Positions 18,109 through 26,684 of a stretch of 64,000 bases of DNA are shown in pieces; position 1 is the stretch's first letter, and every line of letters begins with the position of its first letter. The position numbers and the translations under genes were made by a program. Under the pieces are notes generated by a model that ran no database searches, had not been told where the DNA came from, and saw only the letters and a program-made list of their open reading frames with translations. This DNA is from Halovulum sp039180525 (lineage in GTDB: Bacteria; Pseudomonadota; Alphaproteobacteria; Rhodobacterales; Rhodobacteraceae): contig JBCDDF010000003.1 of the NCBI GenBank assembly GCA_039180525.1, forward strand, positions 62,001 through 126,000. Reading direction: 5' to 3'.

Positions 18109-18800
18109 TGCGCGAAATCGTTCTCGATACCGAAACCACCGGGCTGGAACCGGGCGAAGGCCACCGTATCGTCGAAATCGGCGCGGTCGAGCTGCACAAT
18201 CACCTGCCCACCGGCCGCACCTATCATCAGTACATCAACCCGCAGCGCGATATGCCGACAGAGGCGTTCGAGGTTCACGGCCTCGCCCAGGAATTTCTGG
18301 CCGACAAGCCGGTATTCGCCGATATCGGCCGGGCGTTCCTCGATTTCGTCGGCGACGCGAAACTCGTCATCCACAACGCCGCTTTCGACATCAAATTCCT
18401 CGACGCAGAATTGAAATGGGCGAACTTCCCGCTGCTGGGCATCGGGCGCGCGATCGATACGCTGGACATCGCGCGGCGCAAACACCCGGGGGCGCAGAAC
18501 TCGCTCGACGCGCTGTGCCGCCGCTACGGTGTCGACAATTCCAACCGGGAACTGCATGGCGCCCTGCTCGATAGCGAGCTTCTGGCGCAGGTCTACCTGG
18601 AACTCGTGGGCGGCCGGCAACCGGATTTTGCGCTCGGCGTGGTGCCGAAGTCCGCATCCTCCACGTCGCCGGACACGGCCGCCGACTACACGCCGCCGCC
18701 GCGGCCTCGGCCGCTTGCGTCCCGGCTCAGCAGCGCGGAAGCCTCCGCCCACGCGGAATTCATCGCCGGCCTTGGCGCGCCCAGTCTGTGGAAAGCCTGA
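18108..18800 (+). CDS. dnaQ: DNA polymerase III epsilon subunit (proofreading exonuclease)
   Basis: A 230-residue 3'-5' exonuclease of the DnaQ type. Exo I DTETTG places the metal ligands Asp7 and Glu9 near the N-terminus; Exo II is NAAFDIKFL and Exo III HGALLDSELLAQVYLEL. The C-terminal part after residue 175 is Pro/Ala-rich and probably tethers the subunit to the polymerase core. It ends the maf-aroE-coaE-dnaQ run and abuts the convergent secB stop with no gap. Confidence 0.97.
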   Translation: MREIVLDTETTGLEPGEGHRIVEIGAVELHNHLPTGRTYHQYINPQRDMPTEAFEVHGLAQEFLADKPVFADIGRAFLDFVGDAKLVIHNAAFDIKFLDAELKWANFPLLGIGRAIDTLDIARRKHPGAQNSLDALCRRYGVDNSNRELHGALLDSELLAQVYLELVGGRQPDFALGVVPKSASSTSPDTAADYTPPPRPRPLASRLSSAEASAHAEFIAGLGAPSLWKA

Positions 18801-19313
18801 TTACGCGCTTTCCGGCGCCGCCCCATTGGTCTCGGTGGCCCGTTCGGCCTGCCGACGGGCCAGATCCTGCTGGTAAAGCGCCAGGAAATCGATGTTGTCG
18901 ACATTCAGCGGCGGGTAGCCCCCATCTCGGGTGATGTCGCCGATGATACGGCGGACATACGGGAACAACATCCGAGGGCATTCGATCAGCAGGAACGGAT
19001 GCAGTTGCTGGTCGCTGACGTTGTCGATTTTGAACCGCCCGCCATATTCCAGCTCAAGCAGAAAGACCGTCGCGTCCCCACCTTTGCTTTCGACCTTCAT
19101 CTTGATGACGATCTCGTAGTTGCCCTCTTCCAGTCGCCGCGCATCCAGCGCCACTTGCACCTGAACTTCCGGCGTTCCGTCGACCTTGGCGCCCTTCTGC
19201 ACGGCGACGTTTTCGAACGACATGTCCCGGATGTATTGCGCCACGATCTGCATGCGCGGGCGGGCGGGCTGTTCGGTCGGGGCGGCGGGGGCGGCTGTGT
19301 CGGTCTCGGCCAT
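18801..19313 (-). CDS. secB: Protein-export chaperone SecB
   Basis: A 170-residue SecB, the tetrameric chaperone that keeps precursor proteins unfolded and hands them to SecA. The core runs from IVAQYIRDMSFEN to FPYVRRIIGDITRDGGYPPLNVDNIDFLALY, which is the highly conserved family signature. The frame is open upstream, but ATG 19313 (MAETDTAAP) gives the expected length. The Ala/Pro-rich N-terminal 20 residues and polar C-terminus are variable tails. The dnaQ-secB-fxsA-tim44 order is a conserved block in Rhodobacterales. Confidence 0.97.
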   Translation of the reverse strand: MAETDTAAPAAPTEQPARPRMQIVAQYIRDMSFENVAVQKGAKVDGTPEVQVQVALDARRLEEGNYEIVIKMKVESKGGDATVFLLELEYGGRFKIDNVSDQQLHPFLLIECPRMLFPYVRRIIGDITRDGGYPPLNVDNIDFLALYQQDLARRQAERATETNGAAPESA

Positions 19314-19371
19314 GGGTTTTCGTCCTGTGTCTTGGGGTCGCGGCGGGTCTATCCGTTTGCCCGACGAACGT

Positions 19372-19851
19372 CTACCCGCGCGGCCGGGTCCAGCCCGACT
19401 GGCCGCGCCCTGCCGGTTCTGGCTCGACCGGTTCGTAATCGGCATCGATCACGGTCGCATCCCGCGGCCGCGTCTCCGGGTGGTTGACCTGCACCCCGAC
19501 CCGCCCGGAAAACCGTGCCGCGCCATAACGAATAAGGGCCGCGCGCACCGGCGGCAGCAACAGCGCCAGGCCCACCGCATCGGTGAAAAAACCTGGCGTC
19601 AACAAGGTTATGCCCGCCGCCAGGATCATTGCGCCATGCGCCAGAAGCGGTGCCGGATTGCCGCCGCCGCGCAGCGCATGCTGCAGATCTCGCAACACCG
19701 CCAGGCCCTGACCGCGTACCAGCACCGTTCCCACCAGCGCGGTCAGCACCACCACCACCAGCGTCGGCACCAGGCCGATCGCCCCGCCGACCTGAACGAA
19801 CAGTGCGATTTCGATCAGCGGGATCGCCACAAAGGCGAAAAAAAGCCACAT
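19372..19851 (-). CDS. fxsA: FxsA family membrane protein
   Basis: A 159-residue small membrane protein of the FxsA family; E. coli FxsA (suppressor of F exclusion of phage T7) is the named member, and the cellular role is not settled. It starts directly with a hydrophobic segment (LFFAFVAIPLIEIALFV), followed by GxxxG-rich membrane segments and LLTPGFFTDAVGLALLLPP, which is the family's signature. The tail is polar. I prefer ATG 19851 with GGGGAACC upstream; in-frame ATGs at 19866 and 19881 would extend the N-terminus by 5 or 10 residues. Confidence 0.85.
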   Translation of the reverse strand: MWLFFAFVAIPLIEIALFVQVGGAIGLVPTLVVVVLTALVGTVLVRGQGLAVLRDLQHALRGGGNPAPLLAHGAMILAAGITLLTPGFFTDAVGLALLLPPVRAALIRYGAARFSGRVGVQVNHPETRPRDATVIDADYEPVEPEPAGRGQSGWTRPRG

Positions 19852-19965
19852 CTCTCGGTTCCCCATCAGGGTTTTGGGCATGTCGATGGACGAAAGCCCC
19901 CTAAGACCCTACATAAGAAGCCAACGCGGTTTCGCCACCGCAGGGATTCACCGCAGAGAGGTTTC

Positions 19966-20631
19966 ATGGGTTCGCAGCTCGTCCAAATCCTGGTTCTTGC
20001 CGGCGTCGCGCTGTTTCTGATCCTGCGTCTTCGCGACGTACTCGGCACGCGCGATGGTTTCGAAAAACCGCTGGGCCCGCAGCCCAAAGCCGAAAGCAGC
20101 AGCGCCAATCGGAATTTTGAGGTCATCGATGGCGGCGGCACCGACCGTGACATCGCCGATCATGTCGATCCCGAAAGCCCGGCTGGCGAGGCGCTGGCGG
20201 AGATGAAGAAGGCCGAGCCGGAGTTCTCGGTCTCCGAATTCGCCCATGGCGCCCGGCAAGCCTATGAGATGATCCTTATGGCCTACGAAAACGGCGAGTT
20301 GGATACGCTTCAGCAATTCCTCGCGCCAGAGGTCTATGAAAGCTTCTCCACCGCCGTCTTCGCCCGTGCCGATCAGGGTTTGACCGTCGATGCCAGTTTT
20401 GTCGGCGTGCGGGAGTTGAAAATCGTCGGGGCCGAATTCGACGATGACAGCAAAGAGGGTGACATCACCATCCGCTTCGTGGGGGAGATGACCTCGGTCG
20501 TGCGCAACCCCGATGGCGAGATCGTGGAGGGCGACCCGTCCGAGATCAAACGCCAGCGCGACATCTGGACCTTCAGCCGTGTGCTGGGTGCCGACAATCC
20601 CAACTGGCTTCTGGTTGCGACCGGGGGCTGA
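19966..20631 (+). CDS. timA: Tim44-like domain protein (TimA)
   Basis: A 221-residue protein with one N-terminal transmembrane anchor (VQILVLAGVALFLILRL) and a C-terminal Tim44/TimA lipid-binding-type domain (about 85-221, with FLAPEVYESF and DIWTFSR). Alphaproteobacterial TimA proteins are the bacterial relatives of the mitochondrial import factor Tim44 and are membrane-associated. The frame is open well upstream, but ATG 19966 with CAGAGAGG before it begins the membrane anchor. It is divergent from fxsA-secB and 14 bp ahead of the Smr gene. Confidence 0.88.
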   Translation: MGSQLVQILVLAGVALFLILRLRDVLGTRDGFEKPLGPQPKAESSSANRNFEVIDGGGTDRDIADHVDPESPAGEALAEMKKAEPEFSVSEFAHGARQAYEMILMAYENGELDTLQQFLAPEVYESFSTAVFARADQGLTVDASFVGVRELKIVGAEFDDDSKEGDITIRFVGEMTSVVRNPDGEIVEGDPSEIKRQRDIWTFSRVLGADNPNWLLVATGG

Positions 20632-20645
20632 CGCCGGCCCGCACC

Positions 20646-21257
20646 ATGCGTCGCAAAACGCGCAAGCTTTCCGCGGATGATCGGGCCGTCTGGCAGGCGG
20701 TCACCGCGGGCATAGCGCCCATTCAGCGTGTGACCGATCCGGTGCGCCGCGCCACCGTCCCCCCGCCGCCCGTGCCGAAGTCGCGCGACAGTACCGTCGC
20801 GCCGCCGTCCCCGACGCGAAACGGCGCCGTGTTACCGCCCCCGCGCAGTGCTGTGAAACCGGCGATGCGTATCGACTGGGCGCCGGACCCTATGGATGCG
20901 CTGCGCGCGGCGGCGCCGGCGATGGATGCGCGCGTGCTTCAACGGCTGCGCAAGGGCAAACTCAAGCCAGAGGCACGGCTGGATCTTCACGGAATGACGC
21001 TGGACCGCGCGCATCCCGCCCTGACCCAGTTCATTCTCAGCGCTCAGGCGCAGGGCCGCCGCTTGGTTCTGGTGATCACCGGAAAGGGCCGCGCCGCGCA
21101 GGACGCTCCGGCCCATCGGCGCGGGATCCTGCGCAATGCCGTACCGGGTTGGCTCGGCCAGGCGCCGCTTAGGGCTGCGGTGATGCAGGTCGTGCCGGCC
21201 CATGATCGGCATGGCGGCGGCGGCGCGTACTACGTCTATCTGCGCCGCCGTCGATAG
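20646..21257 (+). CDS. Smr-domain protein
   Basis: A 203-residue protein with a Pro-rich basic N-terminal half and a C-terminal Smr (small MutS-related) domain, about 110-203, marked by the LDLHGMTLDRA motif and LVLVITGKGR. Smr domains are nucleases acting on DNA or RNA; in this standalone group the target is unknown. It is coupled to the Tim44-like gene. In many relatives a MltA lytic transglycosylase gene sits between the two, but here the gap is only 14 bp. Confidence 0.88.
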   Translation: MRRKTRKLSADDRAVWQAVTAGIAPIQRVTDPVRRATVPPPPVPKSRDSTVAPPSPTRNGAVLPPPRSAVKPAMRIDWAPDPMDALRAAAPAMDARVLQRLRKGKLKPEARLDLHGMTLDRAHPALTQFILSAQAQGRRLVLVITGKGRAAQDAPAHRRGILRNAVPGWLGQAPLRAAVMQVVPAHDRHGGGGAYYVYLRRRR

Positions 21258-21260
21258 GCG

Positions 21261-22724
21261 CTATTGGATCGGCTGGCCGTTTGCCAGAATGCCATCGGGC
21301 GTGAATTCGATTCTGGAGTTGAAGCTGTCCGGCTCCTCCCCCGGCTCGGCAAAGGCCATCATCATGCCCATCATCATGCCCACCTGCATCTGTTCGACCA
21401 GACCCAGGGCTACCAGCTTTTGACCCAGTTCTTGAACCCCCGTCACCGCGACATCAATCGCGCCCTGTGGCACTGGCACGGGGCCCGAATTGTCGAACGC
21501 CACCTGCCCGGACGCTTCGACCAGCGCGCCGGCCGCCGACACCAGCAGCGTCCGCAGATTGACGTTTTCGAACGCCCCTCCATCCATGAAGTCCAGGGCC
21601 TCCATCGCTTCCCAGGTCGGTACCTCCAAAACGACATCCGCCTCCAGATCCAACTCCAGCGTCGCCGGGGCGCGCGACACGGTGCGTTCCGGGTCGATCA
21701 GATCCCAAAGCCCATCGCCGACGACCAGATCCTGCAGCGAGATCAGGTATTTCGCGCGCTCCGCGCCATCGGTCGGCATCAGCGGCACGCGCATTTCCAT
21801 GTCAAAGCTGGAAAAGCCCAGATCCGTCGGCGGCATCGGGAATCCTCCGCCCGGTGTCACCACATAGGCCGTGGCATCACCATTGCTGACCAGCTCCATC
21901 ACGCCATCCGTCAGGTCCAGGGTCAGGGTCCCGCCCTCCGATCCGCCGGTCATGGCGATCGGAAAATCTGGATCGTCGGTTTCGAAAGAGCCCTGGCTGC
22001 GTTCCGACCGGGCTTCCAACTCAAAACTGCCCTCGGCGACGAACGCTTCGAACGCGTCTTCCGATGTCGCGAAATTCGTGCCTGCGAAACTGACGTCGAT
22101 GCCTTCGGTCTGCGACGTGCTGGACATCGTGCTCCCGATCGTTGCGTCAACGAAACTGTAGTTCAGAACCAGCGTGTCGGCGGACCAACCGCCGGCGGCG
22201 TCGCGCGTGTCCTCATTCAGCTGGAACGCCATGTCCAGTGCGGTTTGCGCGATCGTCAGATCCTTCAGCACCGGGTGGTCGGAGCTGCCGCCTGTCAGCG
22301 CCAGTGTATCGGCAACGATCGCCATTTCCGGCTGCCCGCCCGCGCCCAGGATCCAATTGGTCGTCAGCGCGAAACCGTCGCTGGCCAAAACCAGATCCAC
22401 CGGCGGCACGTCGTCCTCGGGGGTGAATTGGATATTCACCGTATCCGACATGGTCACCGTCACATGGCCCGGGGTCTCCGCGGGGGCCAGCGTGATGAAT
22501 TCGGCCTCGATGACAAAGCCGTCGCCATCCTCCGCGCGCACCCCGTGCAGGGTCACGCTCTGGTCGCCGCCGACCGACCGCCGGTCGATCGTTACGCTGC
22601 CCGGCCCTTCTGACAGCAGCGCGATCCCGGCATAGACCGCCTGCTCGATTGCACCACTCGATTGTGCCATCAGCGCAGCGGGCAGCGCCGTCGCCAGCGC
22701 GGTGGAAATCAACATAACCTTCAT
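21261..22724 (-). CDS. DUF2125 domain-containing exported protein
   Basis: A 487-residue protein with a cleavable signal peptide (short basic start, hydrophobic core, Ala-Leu-Met-Ala) and a long beta-rich body rich in Asp, Thr and Gly, low in Lys and Cys. The pattern of repeated short strands and the alphaproteobacterial context match DUF2125, a family found mostly in Rhodobacterales and Rhizobiales with no assigned function; it is probably periplasmic or outer-membrane-associated. A Met-rich patch (VGMMMGMMMAFAEP) lies near the C-terminus. It converges on the Smr gene with a 3-bp gap. Confidence 0.75.
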   Translation of the reverse strand: MKVMLISTALATALPAALMAQSSGAIEQAVYAGIALLSEGPGSVTIDRRSVGGDQSVTLHGVRAEDGDGFVIEAEFITLAPAETPGHVTVTMSDTVNIQFTPEDDVPPVDLVLASDGFALTTNWILGAGGQPEMAIVADTLALTGGSSDHPVLKDLTIAQTALDMAFQLNEDTRDAAGGWSADTLVLNYSFVDATIGSTMSSTSQTEGIDVSFAGTNFATSEDAFEAFVAEGSFELEARSERSQGSFETDDPDFPIAMTGGSEGGTLTLDLTDGVMELVSNGDATAYVVTPGGGFPMPPTDLGFSSFDMEMRVPLMPTDGAERAKYLISLQDLVVGDGLWDLIDPERTVSRAPATLELDLEADVVLEVPTWEAMEALDFMDGGAFENVNLRTLLVSAAGALVEASGQVAFDNSGPVPVPQGAIDVAVTGVQELGQKLVALGLVEQMQVGMMMGMMMAFAEPGEEPDSFNSRIEFTPDGILANGQPIQ

Positions 22725-22839
22725 CGAAAAACGCCTTTGTCGCAGTCGAACGGAAGTATCTCTCTAACATCTTGAATGTGAAGCGATGAAGGCACGACGC
22801 TCCTTTTTACCGCCACAATTGCGCCGACTGCATCTTCCT

Positions 22840-23823
22840 TCAATTCATTTCACGCACGATGCGAAAGCCTGAATACCTGCTTCCGCGCTCTTCGTTTCCA
22901 GATCCTCGTGAAGCAACCCGGAGATAGTCCATCGCCGTATGGAACCCACCGCCGCGAAATACGCGCTTACAAATGCTCACCATGCTCTGGCGCAGCCATT
23001 CGCTCGATGTCGACCATCCGGCATAACTATCAGTGTAACAGGATCGCGTTTGCTCAATGACGTTCCCGGACATATGCCGCAAACCCCATTGGTTCGCCGC
23101 GTCCAGTTCTTCCACCGGAACCGGGACGCGGCGTGACACCAGGTGAGGGTGCGGCATGCCGGTCATCTTCTCGGTTCCGCGGCCGTTGAAATTCGCTTGA
23201 TCCGAGGTCGGCGCGTCACCCTGCGCAAACCGGGTCTGCGTGCCGGCCCGCGCGGCATATTCCCACTCCGCCTCCGTCGGCAGCCGATAGGCATCGACCC
23301 CGATCTTGGCGTTGAGCCAGGCCACATAGGCTTGCGCATCGAAATAGGACACGTCGATGACCGGGTGGCTGCCCAGCACCGGGATCTCTACGCGCCGACG
23401 CTCTTCGTCGATCATCAGGACGATATTGTTTGGAACATGCCCGCCGCATCCGCCATCCTCGACGCAGGCCATCCATTGATCATAGGTCACCTCGTTGCGG
23501 CCCATGGCGATGGGGATGTCGATTTCGACGCGGTGGAGTGGCCGCTCATCGGCGCCGATCGCCGGATGGCCGACCTCGACCATGGCCAGTTTGCCATCGA
23601 TCGCGACCAGCCCATTGATCGAATCCCCGATCGGCCCGCCCATGATGAAATCGCTCAGCGGCAGGACGATCATCTCGGGGCAGCAGGCATCGCATTCCTG
23701 GAAGCTGTCGAGCGGCGCCAGGTCACTGTCGATGCTCAGCGGACCGGCCATTGCCGACGCACCCCCGAACAGCAGGAGCGCCAGACCGGCGGCGCCGCGC
23801 CGAAGAGCCGTGACCCGGGTCAT
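22840..23823 (-). CDS. Exported FGE-sulfatase/SUMF1-fold protein
   Basis: A 327-residue protein with an N-terminal signal peptide and the fold of formylglycine-generating enzymes: MGRNEVTYDQWMAC, HPVIDVSYFDAQAYVAWLN, YRLPTEAEWEYAARAG, and a closing RVFRGGGFHTAMDYLRVASR ... GFRIVRE. The paired active-site cysteines that follow RGGS in true FGE are missing here (the stretch reads RGGGFHTAMDY), so it is unlikely to make formylglycine. Several other Cys (CDACC near residue 45) suggest disulphides. A TTG two codons upstream has better spacing to AGGAG and may be the real start. Confidence 0.8.
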   Translation of the reverse strand: MTRVTALRRGAAGLALLLFGGASAMAGPLSIDSDLAPLDSFQECDACCPEMIVLPLSDFIMGGPIGDSINGLVAIDGKLAMVEVGHPAIGADERPLHRVEIDIPIAMGRNEVTYDQWMACVEDGGCGGHVPNNIVLMIDEERRRVEIPVLGSHPVIDVSYFDAQAYVAWLNAKIGVDAYRLPTEAEWEYAARAGTQTRFAQGDAPTSDQANFNGRGTEKMTGMPHPHLVSRRVPVPVEELDAANQWGLRHMSGNVIEQTRSCYTDSYAGWSTSSEWLRQSMVSICKRVFRGGGFHTAMDYLRVASRGSGNEERGSRYSGFRIVREMN

Positions 23824-23850
23824 GCGCAAAATTAACTCCTAGGCTGCGTT

Positions 23851-23902
23851 GCCGGACCTCGCCCGGCAGTCTTCGAAACGCGCCCCGGACCTGATCCGGG
23901 GC
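23851..23902. repeat. CCGG-rich palindromic repeat
   Basis: Two adjacent inverted repeats between the FGE-fold gene and hslU: GCCGG/CCGGC (23851-23867) and GCCCCGGA/TCCGGGGC (23882-23889 with 23895-23902, 5-base loop). The second belongs to the same GTCCCGG/GCCCCGG palindrome family seen at 1137-1163 and 50396-50477. Between 23903 and 23975 only another loose G/C palindrome was seen. Confidence 0.55.
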
Positions 23903-23975
23903 CTCTGATCACCACAAAAGAGCCGAGCCCCCGGGTCAAGCCCAGGGCAGCGCGTACGATAGGGCCTGGGTCGTT

Positions 23976-25283
23976 CTAAAGAACATAGCGGCTCAGATCG
24001 GCCGATTTCGCCAGCGCACCGACATGGCTCTCCACGAACCCCGCGTCGACAGTCACCGTCTCGCCGGCCCGGTCAGGTGCGGTGAAGCTGAGTTCCTCGA
24101 ACACCCGCTCAAGGATCGTGTAAAGCCGCCGCGCACCGATGTTTTCCACCGTGCCGTTCACCTCTGCGGCAATCCGTGCCAGCGCGGCGATCCCGTCTTC
24201 GGTAAAGGTGACGGCTACGTCCTCCGTGCCCATCAGCGCGGAATACTGCCGGGTCAGCGCGTTGTCGGTCTCCGTCAGGATACGCACGAAATCGGCCTCC
24301 GTCAGCGCCCGCAGCTCCACCCGGATCGGCAGCCGGCCCTGTAATTCGGGCAGCAGATCCGAGGGTTTGGCGATGTGGAACGCGCCCGAGGCGATGAACA
24401 GAATATGATCGGTGCGCACCGTCCCGTGCTTGGTTGAAACCGCGGTCCCCTCAATCAGGGGCAGCAGATCGCGCTGAACCCCCTCGCGGCTGACATCGGC
24501 GCCGCGCGCGTCCGTCCGGGCGCAGACCTTGTCGATTTCGTCCAGGAACACGATCCCGTCCTCTTCCACCGCCCGGATCGCCTCGCGCTTGACCGCCTCG
24601 TCGTCGACCAGTTTGTCGGCCTCTTCCGCGATCAACACCTCGTAACTGTCGGCCACCCGCAACCGCCGCGTCACCTTGCGCCCGCCGAAGGCTTTTCCAA
24701 AGATGTCGCCCAGGTTCATCATACCCATATTGGCGCCGGGCTGGCCGGGGATGTCTAACATCGGCATCGGGTTGGCGGTGTCCGTCACCTCGACCTCGAT
24801 CTCCTTGTCATCCAGGCTGCCCTCGCGCAGCTTGCGCCGGAACATCTCCCGCGTCTGCTCGCGTGCATCTTGGCCTGCGAGTGCCGCGATCACGCGATCT
24901 TCTGCCGCGTCATGCGCCTTGGCCTTGACCGCCTCGCGCATGTGGTCGCGCACCATCAGCATCGCACTGTCCAGCAGATCGCGCACGATCTGCTCCACAT
25001 CCCGGCCCACATAGCCCACTTCGGTGAACTTCGTCGCCTCGACCTTCAGAAACGGCGCCCGCGCCAGCTTCGCCAACCGGCGGCTGATCTCGGTCTTGCC
25101 CACGCCCGTGGGTCCGATCATCAGAATGTTCTTGGGGTACACCTCTTCGCGCAGATCTTCGGGCAACTGTCGCCGCCGCCAGCGGCTGCGCAACGCCACG
25201 GCCACGGCGCGTTTCGCATCCCCCTGACCGACGATGAATCGATCCAGTTCCGATACGATCTCGCGCGGGGTCAATTCGGTCAT
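23976..25283 (-). CDS. hslU: HslU ATPase of the HslVU protease
   Basis: A 435-residue AAA+ unfoldase that feeds substrates to the HslV peptidase. Walker A GPTGVGKT is at 57-64, the pore loop VGYVGRDVE is near 90, the inserted I domain lies around 110-230, and Walker B is VFLDEIDK. The C-terminus SRYVL is the tail that inserts into HslV and activates it. ATG 25283 has AAGGAC upstream; the longer open frame is non-family sequence. Unusually, hslV is not directly upstream: an opposite-strand gene lies between. A TATACT-like -10 on the minus strand at 25340-25335 may give hslU its own promoter, but no good -35 was seen. Confidence 0.96.
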   Translation of the reverse strand: MTELTPREIVSELDRFIVGQGDAKRAVAVALRSRWRRRQLPEDLREEVYPKNILMIGPTGVGKTEISRRLAKLARAPFLKVEATKFTEVGYVGRDVEQIVRDLLDSAMLMVRDHMREAVKAKAHDAAEDRVIAALAGQDAREQTREMFRRKLREGSLDDKEIEVEVTDTANPMPMLDIPGQPGANMGMMNLGDIFGKAFGGRKVTRRLRVADSYEVLIAEEADKLVDDEAVKREAIRAVEEDGIVFLDEIDKVCARTDARGADVSREGVQRDLLPLIEGTAVSTKHGTVRTDHILFIASGAFHIAKPSDLLPELQGRLPIRVELRALTEADFVRILTETDNALTRQYSALMGTEDVAVTFTEDGIAALARIAAEVNGTVENIGARRLYTILERVFEELSFTAPDRAGETVTVDAGFVESHVGALAKSADLSRYVL

Positions 25284-25557
25284 CGCATGTCCTTCAAGGC
25301 TGTCGGCCCCCCTCGCGCGGGGCATCGGTGTTTCAGTATATGTCCGGGAATCGGCGGGCCAGGGGTCCATTCTGTAACGTTTGCCGCCCAAGTGTCGGGC
25401 GGAAAACCACGCCTTTTCAGATAGGCAGCCTCGCGCCCGCCGCAAGACGGCGGCAAAACCAGCGCCGCAGCCCAACTTTCCGTGAACCCGGTTGGATCGG
25501 TGCGCGCAAGGGCGCAGAATTGCCGCACTGCAAACGGGACCTCCAGGGAGCCATACC

Positions 25558-25959
25558 ATGATCACTCGCCGCCATGCCCTTATCGGGATCGCCGCCGCCA
25601 CCGCGGCACCGCTTTTCGTCCACCGCTCCTGGGCCGGTACAAAGACGCTGGTGCGCGGCAGTTTCACCGGCACCAACGGCCACGAGACCCGCGGCACCGC
25701 CGGAATTCTGGAGGTTGACGGCGCGCATATGGTCAGCTTGGGCGAAGACTTCTTCTTCGACGGCGCCCCGGATCCGAAGGTCGCCTTGGGCAATGACGGC
25801 TACGATCCCAACACGCTCATGGGCCCCTTGCAGTCGAACACCGGCGCCCAGAACTATCCGGTGCCGGACAGCATCGACGTCGCCCAGTACAACGAAGTCT
25901 GGATCTGGTGCGAACGCTTCAACGTGTCCCTGGGCGTGGCCAAGATGAACCTCGCCTAA
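25558..25959 (+). CDS. Tat-exported DM13 domain protein
   Basis: A 133-residue protein with a twin-arginine signal (TRRHALIG, then a hydrophobic run ending HRSWA) and one DM13 domain filling the rest: GSFTGTNGHETRGTAGILEV at the start, LGEDFFFDGAPDPKVALG, and the closing YNEVWIWCERFNVSLGVAKM with the conserved single Cys. DM13 domains are suggested to be electron-transfer or redox-related modules; function here is unknown. ATG 25558 has CAGGGAG upstream. It lies on the opposite strand between hslU and hslV, ending 15 bp from the hslV stop. Confidence 0.85.
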   Translation: MITRRHALIGIAAATAAPLFVHRSWAGTKTLVRGSFTGTNGHETRGTAGILEVDGAHMVSLGEDFFFDGAPDPKVALGNDGYDPNTLMGPLQSNTGAQNYPVPDSIDVAQYNEVWIWCERFNVSLGVAKMNLA

Positions 25960-25974
25960 ACGAAATCGCCGCGC

Positions 25975-26541
25975 TCACCCGGGCGCGGCGATCCTCTCCA
26001 GCGTGATCGAGCCATTGGTATAGACGCAGATCTCGGCGGCGATCTCCAGCGCCCGCCGGGCAATCGCCTCCGCGTCCCGGTCCGTATCCGCCAGCGCCCG
26101 CGCCGCGGCCAGCGCGTAGTTCCCGCCCGACCCGATCGCGGCCACGCCATGCTCGGGCTCCAGCACGTCGCCCGCGCCGGTGATCACGAACAGATCGCGC
26201 CCGTCGGTGACGATCAGCATGGCCTCCAGGTTCCGCAGATACTTGTCGGTGCGCCAGTCCTTGGCCAATTCGACCGCCGCGCGCGCCAGGTTGCCCGGCA
26301 CCGCCTCCAGTTTGGCTTCCAGCCGCTCCAGCAGCGTGAACGCATCCGCCGTCGACCCGGCAAAGCCGCACACGATTTCCTGCCCGCCCGGCGCGATCCG
26401 CCGCACCTTGGTGGCAGAGGCCTTGATCACCGTCTGCCCCAGGCTCACCTGCCCGTCGCCGGCCACGACCACCGCGCCGTCCTTGCGCACCGCCACGATG
26501 GTCGTGCCGTGCCAACCCGGAAATGTCTCTGCCACGCGCAT
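25975..26541 (-). CDS. hslV: HslV peptidase subunit
   Basis: A 188-residue proteasome-type threonine peptidase, the proteolytic core of HslVU. The start reads MRVAETFPGWHGTTIVAVR: the 12-residue propeptide ends at Gly12, and Thr13 becomes the N-terminal nucleophile after processing, as usual in alphaproteobacteria. DGQVSLGQTVIKASATKVRRI and FAGSTADAFTLLERLE are the conserved blocks. ATG 26541 is chosen because it gives the family's short propeptide; the longer open frame has no counterpart. It is separated from hslU by the DM13 gene, so the usual operon is broken. Confidence 0.95.
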   Translation of the reverse strand: MRVAETFPGWHGTTIVAVRKDGAVVVAGDGQVSLGQTVIKASATKVRRIAPGGQEIVCGFAGSTADAFTLLERLEAKLEAVPGNLARAAVELAKDWRTDKYLRNLEAMLIVTDGRDLFVITGAGDVLEPEHGVAAIGSGGNYALAAARALADTDRDAEAIARRALEIAAEICVYTNGSITLERIAAPG

Positions 26542-26684
26542 CCCTTCCTTCTGATCTTCACACCCGCGCGACCCGTTTTCACGGCCGCTTGTACACCCGT
26601 TGCACCCCGGCCGCGGCCGCCCATCTGCATCCCCAGGGCGGCGGTTCGCGCACGCCCACCGACATTCTAAGGGGACCAACCGAA

